DNA of 40,004 nt from a virus: the IMG/VR virus record IMGVR_UViG_3300029787_000122, positions 1 through 40,004 of that record. The stretch is one strand, 5' to 3'. Below the pieces are notes generated by a model. That model saw only the letters and a list, made by a program, of their open reading frames with translations. It was not told the DNA's origin and searched no databases. Shown here in pieces: positions 1-5,735 of this stretch (position 1 is its first letter; each line of letters opens with the position of its first letter). The position numbers were made by a program, and so were the translations under genes.

Positions 1-137
1 CTGTGATCACTTGCCTTCGGGCAGCGCTTATTGCCGCATTCCGGGCAAAGAATCATTCTTGCGCCCACCAAGATCAGGCCCAATGGATTGCGCTGGCGTC
101 TTTCGTTCGCGCATCGGTAACACTGGCATTTATTCAC
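1..137 (-). CDS. NinX-like small zinc-motif protein, N-terminal part (cut by window edge)
   Basis: Read on the minus strand from a GTG at 137, the frame is open to base 1 and encodes a Cys-rich protein beginning MNKCQCYRCANERR and continuing with CPECGNKRCPKASDH at the edge. The CxCxxC and CPxCGNKRCP motifs are typical of a small zinc-binding protein found in the nin region of lambdoid phages. The family continues with CT-GSNExGQPGS; a matching ending is encoded at the other window edge (39963-40004), so this is one gene split by linearisation. The GTG overlaps the stop of the preceding gene by 8 nt. Exact biochemical role is unknown. ATG at 56 is an alternative start but would drop the first Cys cluster. 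Confidence 0.7.
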   Translation of the reverse strand, partial: MNKCQCYRCANERRQRNPLGLILVGARMILCPECGNKRCPKASDH

Positions 138-381
138 TTGGCAGATACCCCATGTCAGCGAGAATCATGGTTTTGACGGTTTCAACAAGCGCCAGCGCCT
201 CCGACATCTTCAGGCCTGCATTCCGGTAGCCAACCAGATACTGATCATCATCGTTAAGCAGAATCAGAAAGCCCTTCTTGAAATGGCTCGTCTCCGTCTC
301 AGCGCTGTTTAACAGCATGGACTCAAGCGTGATTCGTGAAGCATCGCCGGCCGCCATTCCGATTCCTGTCACCTTCGCCAT
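130..381 (-). CDS. Hypothetical nin-region protein (83 aa)
   Basis: I do not recognise this protein. The ATG at 381 is preferred over the upstream GTG at 390 because a GGTGG sequence lies just upstream of it. It is a small soluble protein of mixed composition, with no membrane segment and no clear motif. The C-terminal half (MSEALALVETVKTMILADMG) looks helical. It lies between a Ref-like nuclease gene and the NinX-like gene, in the part of lambdoid genomes filled with small recombination and repair accessory genes. The reading frame is in the same tightly packed operon as its neighbours. Confidence 0.6.
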   Translation of the reverse strand: MAKVTGIGMAAGDASRITLESMLLNSAETETSHFKKGFLILLNDDDQYLVGYRNAGLKMSEALALVETVKTMILADMGYLPSE

Positions 382-390
382 AATCGCCAC

Positions 391-750
391 CTACCTGTGA
401 TAATTTTCGATAGCCGCCAACGCATCCGCAGGCACCGGCAACCAGCCATGCTGGCGGCGGTAGTGCGCCACTAACCGGCCAAATATGGCTTTCTCAATCT
501 CTTTGCGGGTTTCGCCCAGGCCCTGCCCCTTGAACAGCGACAGGTCGCCATGGATGCCGCCAGGGCCCTGATGGGCCTCATAACTGAGCGGGATCACGAA
601 CCACTGGCCGATGTGCACCTTGTTATGGCGCCCGGTGCTGCCCACGCAGTGGTGGATGCATGCCGGTCCAAGGCCGATATAGCAGCCAGTCTCAGCCAGC
701 CACTGGTGCCACCGCTTTTGCTCGGCTGTTGGTGCTTTGCCGCCCTTCAC
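391..750 (-). CDS. Ref-like HNH nuclease (recombination-enhancement type)
   Basis: This is probably a RecA-dependent HNH endonuclease related to phage P1 Ref. The pattern matches: a helical start with W and a Cys (AETGCYIG), then CIHHCVGSTGR with adjacent histidines, then a segment equivalent to VIPLCxxHH (FVIPLSYEAHQG) followed by GGIHGD, a His-rich metal-binding core. The family cuts DNA in RecA-made displacement loops, which fits the neighbouring NinB-like recombination gene. The GTG at 750 is chosen because it forms a GTGA overlap with the stop of the upstream membrane-protein ORF; the longer frame from 807 starts inside that gene. The second metal Cys of classical Ref is not obvious, so activity is inferred. 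Confidence 0.55.
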   Translation of the reverse strand: MKGGKAPTAEQKRWHQWLAETGCYIGLGPACIHHCVGSTGRHNKVHIGQWFVIPLSYEAHQGPGGIHGDLSLFKGQGLGETRKEIEKAIFGRLVAHYRRQHGWLPVPADALAAIENYHR

Positions 751-881
751 ACCACCCCCAGCGCAGCCAGCTGCAGAACGATTGCCAGACCGCCAAGGGT
801 GGCGCATACCCAGTCACGCACCTCAAGGGCCAGCAGGGTGCCGAACACCGTTGCCACAAGGACAAGAATTGCCATGGTCAT
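747..881 (-). CDS. Tiny two-segment membrane protein (44 aa)
   Basis: The ATG at 881 overlaps the stop codon of the NinB-like gene (ATGA), and its own stop overlaps the GTG of the next gene (GTGA), which is good evidence for translation. The protein starts MTMAILVLVATVFGTLLA and has a second hydrophobic stretch after a short WVCATL linker. It therefore looks like a helical hairpin in the inner membrane with almost no soluble domain. A second ATG at 875 is possible. The function is unknown; its place among replication and recombination genes rather than lysis genes is unusual for such a protein. Confidence 0.55.
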   Translation of the reverse strand: MTMAILVLVATVFGTLLALEVRDWVCATLGGLAIVLQLAALGVV

Positions 882-1333
882 TGGTTTGACTCCCGGTATT
901 CGGCGTAGACGGCCTGGGCCTTCTCGCTCCAGTGGATGCCGTTTTCGGCGCCGTAGCTGTAGATCAGCTCAATCAGCTCCGAGAATTCCGCTTTGCGCAT
1001 CTTGCTGGTGCTGTGGCCGAGCATGACCACCCCGCCGTCGATGCCCATAGCAATGCGGCTCTCTCGCTTCAGAGCCGCGGTAAACACGTCCTTCCATTCT
1101 TCCCGGGTGGCCGTGCATTTCTCGCCGTTTATAATCAGCGTGCACTGGCAGGCCACATCCTCCAGCAGGCACCAAAGCTTCGCGTTCTGATCCAGGCTTC
1201 GCTTTGGCTCTCGCAGGGCCAGCTCCAGCGATTCACGCCCCTTTCTGAACTGCTCAGCCAGCAAGCCTTCGGCATGATCCAGGGCGCGCTTGAAGTTGTC
1301 CTCACGCAGCCGATAAACCTTCTCTCTGCTCAT
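878..1333 (-). CDS. ninB: NinB/Orf-family recombination mediator
   Basis: NinB (lambda Orf) is a DNA-binding protein that helps RecFOR-like loading of recombinase onto SSB-coated single strands. The family signature is present: RSLDQNAKLWCLL near residue 50, NGEKCTATREEWKDVFTAAL, an IDGGVVMLGHSTSKM loop, and EFSELIELIYSYGAENGIHW near the C-terminus. At about 151 residues it has the usual length. ATG 1333 is preferred because it makes an ATGA overlap with the upstream gene; GTG 1339 is possible. It is one of a chain of overlapping genes between the helicase loader and the Q antiterminator, matching the lambda nin region. The partner would be the phage SSB (10586-10990) or host SSB. Confidence 0.88.
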   Translation of the reverse strand: MSREKVYRLREDNFKRALDHAEGLLAEQFRKGRESLELALREPKRSLDQNAKLWCLLEDVACQCTLIINGEKCTATREEWKDVFTAALKRESRIAMGIDGGVVMLGHSTSKMRKAEFSELIELIYSYGAENGIHWSEKAQAVYAEYRESNQ

Positions 1334-1521
1334 GCGCACCCCCGATACCTTGGCGTACAGATAACCAGCGCCTGACGCTTCCCAGCCTCAGACTGCGGCA
1401 CCACGCGCCATCGGCACTCCTCTCCGCTACCGGCGCGAACAATGACGTGGGCCTTTTCGGTGGTGTTTGTCAGCCACTCCAGCTCTTCCACTGCCGCTTC
1501 CGGGTCGGTGAATACGGTCAT
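1330..1521 (-). CDS. Hypothetical protein (63 aa)
   Basis: A small protein with no recognised domain. It overlaps both neighbours by 4 nt (starting within the stop of the winged-helix gene and ending in the ATGA of the NinB gene), which supports translation. The N-terminus is acidic (DPEAAVEELEWL) and the C-terminus basic (ECRWRVVPQSEAGKRQ). No function is proposed. Confidence 0.55.
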   Translation of the reverse strand: MTVFTDPEAAVEELEWLTNTTEKAHVIVRAGSGEECRWRVVPQSEAGKRQALVICTPRYRGCA

Positions 1522-1778
1522 AACGCCCCCGACAAATACCGCGCCACGGCGCTCTGCTCATGCTGCGCCACCAGATCCGCCACGTTATTCGGCGCCTGAC
1601 CCACCAGGCACCAGCGGGAAAAGCGGCCCTCGCCGATCAGCTCTACCAAGCCTTTGTCGCGCATGTTCACCAGGACCCACTGGGTTTTCTTGCCCGGCAG
1701 GCCAAGGCATTTGGCTATCTCGCCCCGGCTCATGGGTCCGTCTTGCAGCAGGTCCAGGATTCGGTCTGTGTGGGTCAT
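1518..1778 (-). CDS. Small winged-helix DNA-binding protein
   Basis: The ATG at 1778 is chosen over 1826 because it is preceded by GAAGGAGG and forms an ATGA overlap with the methyltransferase stop. The 86-residue product opens MTHTDRILDLLQDGPMSRGEIAKCLGL, followed by QWVLVNMRDKGLVELIGEGRFSRW. This is the helix-turn-helix plus wing layout of small MarR/ArsR-like or phage replication-associated regulators. It lies directly downstream of the C5 methyltransferase, so it may be a regulator of that operon or a replication accessory factor. No close family is claimed. Confidence 0.65.
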   Translation of the reverse strand: MTHTDRILDLLQDGPMSRGEIAKCLGLPGKKTQWVLVNMRDKGLVELIGEGRFSRWCLVGQAPNNVADLVAQHEQSAVARYLSGAL

Positions 1779-2695
1779 GCGGCCTCCTTCACTGCCTGTA
1801 GAACTCTGGACACAGGCAGCGGACAAACAGCATTGCCAAGCAGGTGCATGGCCAGAGAGTGGTTTTCAGGGAGTTGGTAGGATTCCGGAAAGGTCATTGC
1901 TGCCCTCCCCTCGAATCGGGAAATCATGCGCATGCGGTTGCCGTCCACGATGGCCCAGCGGTCCCGGGTGGTAATCGTTCCGATAGGACGATCCAGGGAC
2001 CGCCCTGTCTTGCCTGATCCGCTGCCGTAGTACGGCATCAAAAACCGTTCCCCGAACTTGGCCCGGCCAGCTTTCACCCTCTCGAGTGTTGCCTTAACCC
2101 GGCCCGGCCGGTCTATCTGGCTCCAGTTGCCGGAATCAAAATCAATGAAGCTGGACGCCGGCTTGTGCTCGTAGCGAGGAAGGTTCAGCAGAAGCGGCGC
2201 TTTCGTCTTGGTCAGCACCAGGAACATGCGGATGCGATTTTGCGGGGCGCCCAGGTCTGCCGCATCGATTACATGAGGGGAAACCACATAGCCCAGGGCA
2301 TCGATCGCCATCTTCCAGGCCGGATAAAGCGGCCAGTCGAGAAATTCCTTCACGTTCTCAACCACTGCCACCTCTGGCTGATGGAACTCCAGGGCAGAAA
2401 CAACCGCCCAGGCGGTAGAACGGCTGGCGTCGTGCTGAGGGTTGCCATTGTCTTTGCCGCGGGCCTTGCTGTGTCCTTGGCAGCAGGGGCTGGCCAGGAG
2501 AATGTCGTGGGCCGGCACCTGCGACCAATCCGCCTGATGCAGATCCTGGCAAACGTGCATGGCGCCCGGGTGATTCTTGCTGTGCCACTCCACCGCGTCC
2601 GGCCAATGGTTCGCAGCCCATACCACTTCATGCCCAGCCATGGTTGCGCCAGTGGAGAAACCGCCACCGCCCGCAAATAAATCGATTACCTTCAT
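1775..2695 (-). CDS. C5-cytosine DNA methyltransferase
   Basis: The enzyme transfers a methyl group from S-adenosylmethionine to cytosine in DNA, most likely to protect phage DNA from host restriction. Motifs from the ATG at 2695: motif I DLFAGGGGFS (residues 5-14), motif IV ASPCCQGHS with catalytic Cys72, motif VI VVENV (111-115), motif VIII QNRIR (152-156) and motif X LLGNAV near the end. The usual Pro before the catalytic Cys is replaced by Cys71. At 306 residues it is a compact enzyme with a short target-recognition domain. The longer frame from 2818 overlaps the upstream gene; the chosen ATG has a GGGGGTGG upstream and an ATGA overlap. No cognate restriction enzyme is present, so it is an orphan. 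Confidence 0.93.
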   Translation of the reverse strand: MKVIDLFAGGGGFSTGATMAGHEVVWAANHWPDAVEWHSKNHPGAMHVCQDLHQADWSQVPAHDILLASPCCQGHSKARGKDNGNPQHDASRSTAWAVVSALEFHQPEVAVVENVKEFLDWPLYPAWKMAIDALGYVVSPHVIDAADLGAPQNRIRMFLVLTKTKAPLLLNLPRYEHKPASSFIDFDSGNWSQIDRPGRVKATLERVKAGRAKFGERFLMPYYGSGSGKTGRSLDRPIGTITTRDRWAIVDGNRMRMISRFEGRAAMTFPESYQLPENHSLAMHLLGNAVCPLPVSRVLQAVKEAA

Positions 2696-3033
2696 GCTGC
2701 CACCCCCTTTCGCGTCATGGCGGCCACTGCGGCAGCTCTTTGCCCATCGGTGAGGATGTAGCCGTTCACGACACTGCGAACCCCCTGCAGGGCTCCTGGC
2801 TGGCACTCCACGCAACAAGCGGCAACCAGCTCATTCAGGCGGGCGCTTGTCTTGCTGTTCTCCCACTTTGCTAGCGGATAGCGCACCTTGAGACGGTCTG
2901 TGACTTGGTCGCAGCTCAACGGCTTGCGCGAAGCCTTCAGAACAGTCATTACCTGCCGGCGCCGTTCGGACTGAACAGCCAGGGGCATGTTGTGATAAGC
3001 CTCGCGGCTGGTTTCGGTTACGTTGGTTTTCAT
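2692..3033 (-). CDS. Winged-helix-like phage protein (113 aa)
   Basis: Not assigned to a named family. It begins MKTNVTETSREAYHNMP, then has a helix-rich region (VMTVLKASRKPLSCDQVTDRL) followed by TSARLNELVAACCVEC. This order is reminiscent of small phage winged-helix proteins that lie next to replication genes. It overlaps the helicase loader (upstream) and methyltransferase (downstream) by ATGA junctions, so all three are probably translationally coupled. A replication or regulatory accessory role is inferred from position only. Confidence 0.6.
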   Translation of the reverse strand: MKTNVTETSREAYHNMPLAVQSERRRQVMTVLKASRKPLSCDQVTDRLKVRYPLAKWENSKTSARLNELVAACCVECQPGALQGVRSVVNGYILTDGQRAAAVAAMTRKGVAA

Positions 3034-3785
3034 GCCTTACCCCTCCAGCTTTCCCAGTTGAACTGCACCACCCGGGCGCATTCCCGAATGCGGTCATAGG
3101 AGCGCTCGCCCAGCACTTTCTTGATGCCGGCCGCGTCCAGGTTGGAAATCAGAATCACCGGCCGCATCTGCTCGTTTCGCCCGTTGATGACGTTGAACAG
3201 GATCTGCTGCTCGTTTTCGGTTGCCGCCTGCACGCCAATTTCATCAATCAGCAGAAGGTCGTACTCGGCCAGCTCCCGCATGACTTTCCGCTCGGTTTTC
3301 TTGGAGTCCGGGCGCCAGGTTTCGCGGACCATGGAAATCAATTCAGCCGTGCGGACGTACAGCGCGGTGTGGCCAGCCTCCAGGAACCGGCGAGCAACGC
3401 CACAGGCCAAGTGGGTTTTCCCGGTGCCCACGGACCCGATCAGCACAAGGTTTTGGCCATCGGCCAGAGTCCGCTTGATGTTCCCGGCGTAGGTTTGGCA
3501 GACCTCCAGCGCCTGCTTCTGACCTTTGCCCTCGACCTGATACGTTTCCAGGCTGTGGCGCTGGTAGCGTGGCGGGATCGCGGCCCGGCCAAGGTCGGTA
3601 GCCATGCGGCGGTCTTCGATGCATCGCGGGCAATCCGGGCTCAGGACCGGGCCGTCCATGGTTTCGCGCCACATCCACTTGCCGTGATGCTCGCAATCCA
3701 GATGCACAGGCAGGTCGCGGATGTTCTCTGCGTCCGGCAGGTCGCCAAAGCGGCCGGCAAGGATGTTTTCAGCTGAGTCGGCCAT
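3030..3785 (-). CDS. DnaC-like AAA+ helicase loader
   Basis: This is the lambda P / DnaC position, and the protein is a DnaC/DnaA-type AAA+ ATPase that would load the host replicative helicase at the phage origin. It has Walker A GSVGTGKT (117-124), Walker B LLLIDEIG (177-184), an RxxxE-type helix downstream and a C-terminal RSYDRIRE segment for the arginine finger region. The N-terminus has C31, H33/H34, C52 and C55 in a possible zinc site, as in primosome loaders. At 251 residues it has the usual size. It overlaps the initiator gene upstream by 17 nt. Confidence 0.9.
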   Translation of the reverse strand: MADSAENILAGRFGDLPDAENIRDLPVHLDCEHHGKWMWRETMDGPVLSPDCPRCIEDRRMATDLGRAAIPPRYQRHSLETYQVEGKGQKQALEVCQTYAGNIKRTLADGQNLVLIGSVGTGKTHLACGVARRFLEAGHTALYVRTAELISMVRETWRPDSKKTERKVMRELAEYDLLLIDEIGVQAATENEQQILFNVINGRNEQMRPVILISNLDAAGIKKVLGERSYDRIRECARVVQFNWESWRGKA

Positions 3786-4599
3786 CTGCGGTCACCCCCT
3801 TGCTGTAGTCGGTTTCGGTGAAGGATTGCGGTGGCCCGTTTTGGGCAATCCGCTCCCGCCAGTTCCATGAATTCTTGAACGCGGCCCAGGATTCACGGCA
3901 GCAGAACGCAACCCCCTCCTGCACGGTCATGCCGGCCTTTTCCAATTCGCGAACCAGGTCGTCCATGGCGGCGGGTGTCAGCGTCAGGCGCTTGTCCTTG
4001 CGGATTTGCAGGAACTGCACGGCCAGCTCTTCGGGAATTCCGAAATCGTTAATCAGATCAGTCTTGGTCAATTTGGATTTGGGCGGCTTGCCCGCCCCCT
4101 CGCCTTCCGGCTTGTCCGGAGGCGGGTCATCAGGAATCAGGGAAGAGGATTCAGGATTCAGGAAGAGGGAATCAGCAGGATCAGTTCCGTTTTGATCTGG
4201 ATTCGCTCGTGATTTATCGCGATTTATCGTGAGTGTAGAAATATCAATGAGTTGGCGGCGCTCTTCGCTGTACTCAGGAACAGCGGCACCTTTATCACGC
4301 TCATTCTTGTGCGGGTTCTGGTGAACGGTGAAATTCGTGATATTGAGCAGGATTTTCTCGCCGTCCGAGTAGAACCGTATAAATCCAGATTTATCCAGAT
4401 TTATCGCGAGTTGTTCCACGTCGCATTCATCGTAGGGCAGCAACTTCACCTTGATGCGGTGGGAGCGCCACTCCAGATTCCCGTTGTAGTCAGCCAGGGT
4501 CCACAGCCCGATGAACAGCAGCCGGCCCAGCGGATCGTTCTGCAGGGCCAGGTTGTCGTTATCGAAGAAGGACGGCTTAATGTTCCGGGCTCGGGCCAT
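3769..4599 (-). CDS. Replication initiator (O-like), with winged helix
   Basis: It occupies the lambda O position directly before the helicase loader. The N-terminal half (LLFIGLWTLADYNG, then IKVKLLPYDECDVEQLAINL) has the pattern of phage replisome-organiser winged-helix domains. A low-complexity Pro/Glu-rich linker (DPPPDKPEGEGAG) follows, and then a C-terminal region probably contacting the loader. The ATG at 4599 is chosen over 4659 because of a GGGGGGAAG upstream; the extra residues of the longer form look non-coding. Repeated DNA within this gene (4132-4185, 4211-4230, 4377-4407) resembles origin iterons, as in lambda O. Confidence 0.75.
   Translation of the reverse strand: MARARNIKPSFFDNDNLALQNDPLGRLLFIGLWTLADYNGNLEWRSHRIKVKLLPYDECDVEQLAINLDKSGFIRFYSDGEKILLNITNFTVHQNPHKNERDKGAAVPEYSEERRQLIDISTLTINRDKSRANPDQNGTDPADSLFLNPESSSLIPDDPPPDKPEGEGAGKPPKSKLTKTDLINDFGIPEELAVQFLQIRKDKRLTLTPAAMDDLVRELEKAGMTVQEGVAFCCRESWAAFKNSWNWRERIAQNGPPQSFTETDYSKGVTADGRLS
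4132..4407. other. Candidate origin of replication (iterons inside initiator gene)
   Basis: Two kinds of repeats are visible. First, GGAATCAGG/GGATTCAGG units recur several times in 4132-4185, next to AAGAGG spacers. Second, GATTTATC occurs as two tandem 10-bp pairs at 4211-4220/4221-4230 and 4388-4397/4398-4407, with one inverted copy (GATTTATAC on the minus strand) at 4377-4385. In lambda the origin iterons also lie within gene O. Binding by the O-like protein is inferred, not shown. Confidence 0.5.
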
Positions 4600-4662
4600 T
4601 ACGCTTCCCCCCTCTGGCAATTTGAAACAGTGTTTGGCATGATTACCTCGTTGCTTCACATG

Positions 4663-4698
4663 AAAGCCCCGGTATGCCTCCTACAGCGCCGGGGCTTT
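4663..4698 (-). terminator. Hairpin between cII-position gene and O-like gene (tR1-like)
   Basis: The arms AAAGCCCCGG (4663-4672) and CCGGGGCTTT (4689-4698) form a 10-bp GC-rich stem with a 16-nt loop. Read on the minus strand it ends in only three Ts, so it would be a leaky terminator, and read on the plus strand it ends in TTTTCTTT. Its place between the cII-position gene and the initiator is that of lambda tR1. Confidence 0.6.
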
Positions 4699-4701
4699 TC
4701 T

Positions 4702-5295
4702 TTATCGGTTAACTGCTTCCAATTTGCTTGGGGCACGTGCCGCACCTTCCAGCTTCTCGATCTGCCCCCGGATCACTCCGCGCACTGCCTGGATGCTGTC
4801 GCCCTCATTCGCATAAGCGCGATCAATCACCTTCAGTTGCTCGATTGAAAGCTTGTCCAAGCCATGGAACACCACGTCATTACGGATTCGGTCGGTGATG
4901 TTGTCGGCCCGGGCATTGGCCTCCCATGCGCAGAACTCAGCCTCAGCCATCTGGCGGGCTGTTCGGCTTGGAAAGATGGTGGCCACGGCGGCAGACTGAT
5001 ACGGCTCAGGAAGGGCCGGAATGAACGCCTCAAGCGCAAAGTCGAAGTGCAGCGGGGATTCCCGGCAGAACATTTTGCGGATGCGCTCGCAGGCCTGTTT
5101 TTCGTTGTGCGTGGGAATGTTCGGGCTCAGGTGGTACTCAGCCCAGGCCTTGGCAATCTCGATGGCCAGGCGACTCTGGCAAACATCCCGGTCGCGCCCG
5201 ATGGCATCCCAAATAGCGCCCAACTTCTCGGTGGCCGTGCCGTGCTTCTGGATGCTCTGGGGTATCTCCCCCATTACTTTGCTGATTGCGTCCAT
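4702..5295 (-). CDS. Unknown protein in the cII position (197 aa)
   Basis: Not recognised. It is the second gene of the minus-strand early operon, after cro and before the replication genes. The protein is helical and rather neutral, with segments such as LAIEIAKAWAEYHLSPN, a Cys-containing CERIRKMFCRESP, FIPALPEPYQSAAVATIFPSRTARQMAEAE and a C-terminal EGDSIQAVRGVIRGQIEKLEG. I see no helix-turn-helix typical of CII and no membrane segment, and it is twice the size of CII. It could be a regulator or replication protein. It ends just before a tR1-like hairpin. Confidence 0.65.
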   Translation of the reverse strand: MDAISKVMGEIPQSIQKHGTATEKLGAIWDAIGRDRDVCQSRLAIEIAKAWAEYHLSPNIPTHNEKQACERIRKMFCRESPLHFDFALEAFIPALPEPYQSAAVATIFPSRTARQMAEAEFCAWEANARADNITDRIRNDVVFHGLDKLSIEQLKVIDRAYANEGDSIQAVRGVIRGQIEKLEGAARAPSKLEAVNR

Positions 5296-5430
5296 CTAAT
5301 CTGGCTCCATGGATGACTTACTTGCTGAAATTTATTTGCTGAATCTTCGGGCCCGACTGGGGCCGTGGTCCGTGCAGCGCAAAAAACGGGAGCTGTGCCT
5401 GTTGCGACTCAGGTACAGCGTGGCCCGGCT

Positions 5431-5646
5431 TCAGGCGGCGGTTTCGTCCCAAGGAAAGTCCGGGCAAAGGTCGCGGCGGGAGAATTCGCCATCGGTTGCG
5501 CGCTCAGCCCTTACCGACACCATTGGCCCCGGCTTGAAGGCGCCCCGGCACCAACCGCTGACAGTGGACTGATCCACATCCAGCGCCTTGGCTGTGGCCT
5601 CCTGGGTACCGAAGTGCTTAACCAGTGACTGGTAGATGTTGTCCAT
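5431..5646 (-). CDS. cro: Cro-like repressor (YdaS/Cro family)
   Basis: A 71-residue protein divergent from cI across an operator region, as expected for Cro, which represses the lysogenic promoter during lytic growth. The helix-turn-helix is clear in residues 10-35: GTQEATAKALDVDQSTVSGW, followed by CRGAFKPGP, the pattern of YdaS-type Cro proteins. The start at 5646 lies 16 bp from the first operator, and its ribosome site is weak (GAGAT). It is the first gene of the minus-strand early operon. The 135 bp between its stop and the next gene hold no convincing ORF; a nut-like site is expected there by analogy but I could not identify one. Confidence 0.85.
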   Translation of the reverse strand: MDNIYQSLVKHFGTQEATAKALDVDQSTVSGWCRGAFKPGPMVSVRAERATDGEFSRRDLCPDFPWDETAA

Positions 5647-5661
5647 TTTTCGATCTCACAT

Positions 5662-5675
5662 ATTAGATTTCTAAT
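5662..5675. promoter_or_regulatory. Operator OR1-like (perfect dyad)
   Basis: ATTAGATTTCTAAT, a dyad of two 6-bp half-sites (ATTAGA and TCTAAT) around a 2-bp centre. It lies closest to cro, over the likely start point of the cro transcript. The same sequence occurs at 5686 and, degenerated, at 5710, 7519 and 7544. Confidence 0.85.
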
Positions 5676-5676
5676 A

Positions 5677-5705
5677 GAGTAAGGCATTAGAACTCTAATT
5701 TGCAA
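5677..5705 (-). promoter_or_regulatory. Candidate early promoter PR for cro operon
   Basis: On the minus strand TTGCAA (5705-5700) is followed after 17-18 bp by TTACTC/TACTCT near 5682-5676. The -10 match is weak (about 3 of 6), but the spacer contains a perfect operator, as expected for a repressed early promoter. TTGCAA is self-complementary and is also the -35 of the cI promoter. Confidence 0.45.
5686..5699. promoter_or_regulatory. Operator OR2-like (perfect dyad)
   Basis: ATTAGAACTCTAAT has the same half-sites as the operator at 5662 and is spaced exactly 24 bp from it. It sits in the spacer of the candidate cro promoter and just beside the shared -35 hexamer. Confidence 0.85.
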
Positions 5706-5728
5706 CCATATTAGGCACCTCATATAAA
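5700..5728 (+). promoter_or_regulatory. cI promoter (PRM-like), probably giving a leaderless mRNA
   Basis: TTGCAA at 5700-5705, a 17-bp spacer and TATAAA at 5723-5728 (5 of 6 matches). The start point, 6-8 bp downstream, would be at 5735-5736, the A of the cI ATG at 5736. Lambda cI mRNA from PRM is likewise leaderless. A third, degenerate operator (5710-5723) lies in the spacer, so repressor could shut off its own promoter at high level. Confidence 0.65.
5710..5723. promoter_or_regulatory. Operator OR3-like (degenerate)
   Basis: ATTAGGCACCTCAT matches 5 of 6 and 4 of 6 positions of the two half-sites and is again exactly 24 bp from its neighbour. It overlaps the spacer and -10 of the cI promoter. 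The weaker match suggests lower affinity, or preference for Cro, by analogy with lambda OR3. Confidence 0.6.
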
Positions 5729-5735
5729 GGCAGCC

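Noticed and set aside
4132-4407. CRISPR array
   Set aside because: Repeats are 8-10 bp, in tandem without spacers of even length, and coding; they look like origin iterons.
5296-5430. nutR-like boxA/boxB site and an N-like antiterminator
   Set aside because: I looked for a boxA and a small boxB hairpin here and for an Arg-rich early protein, and found none convincing.
5309-5572. Plus-strand ORF beginning MDDLLAEIYLLNLRARLG
   Set aside because: Antisense to cro and its leader, with no ribosome site; the cro reading on the other strand is well supported.
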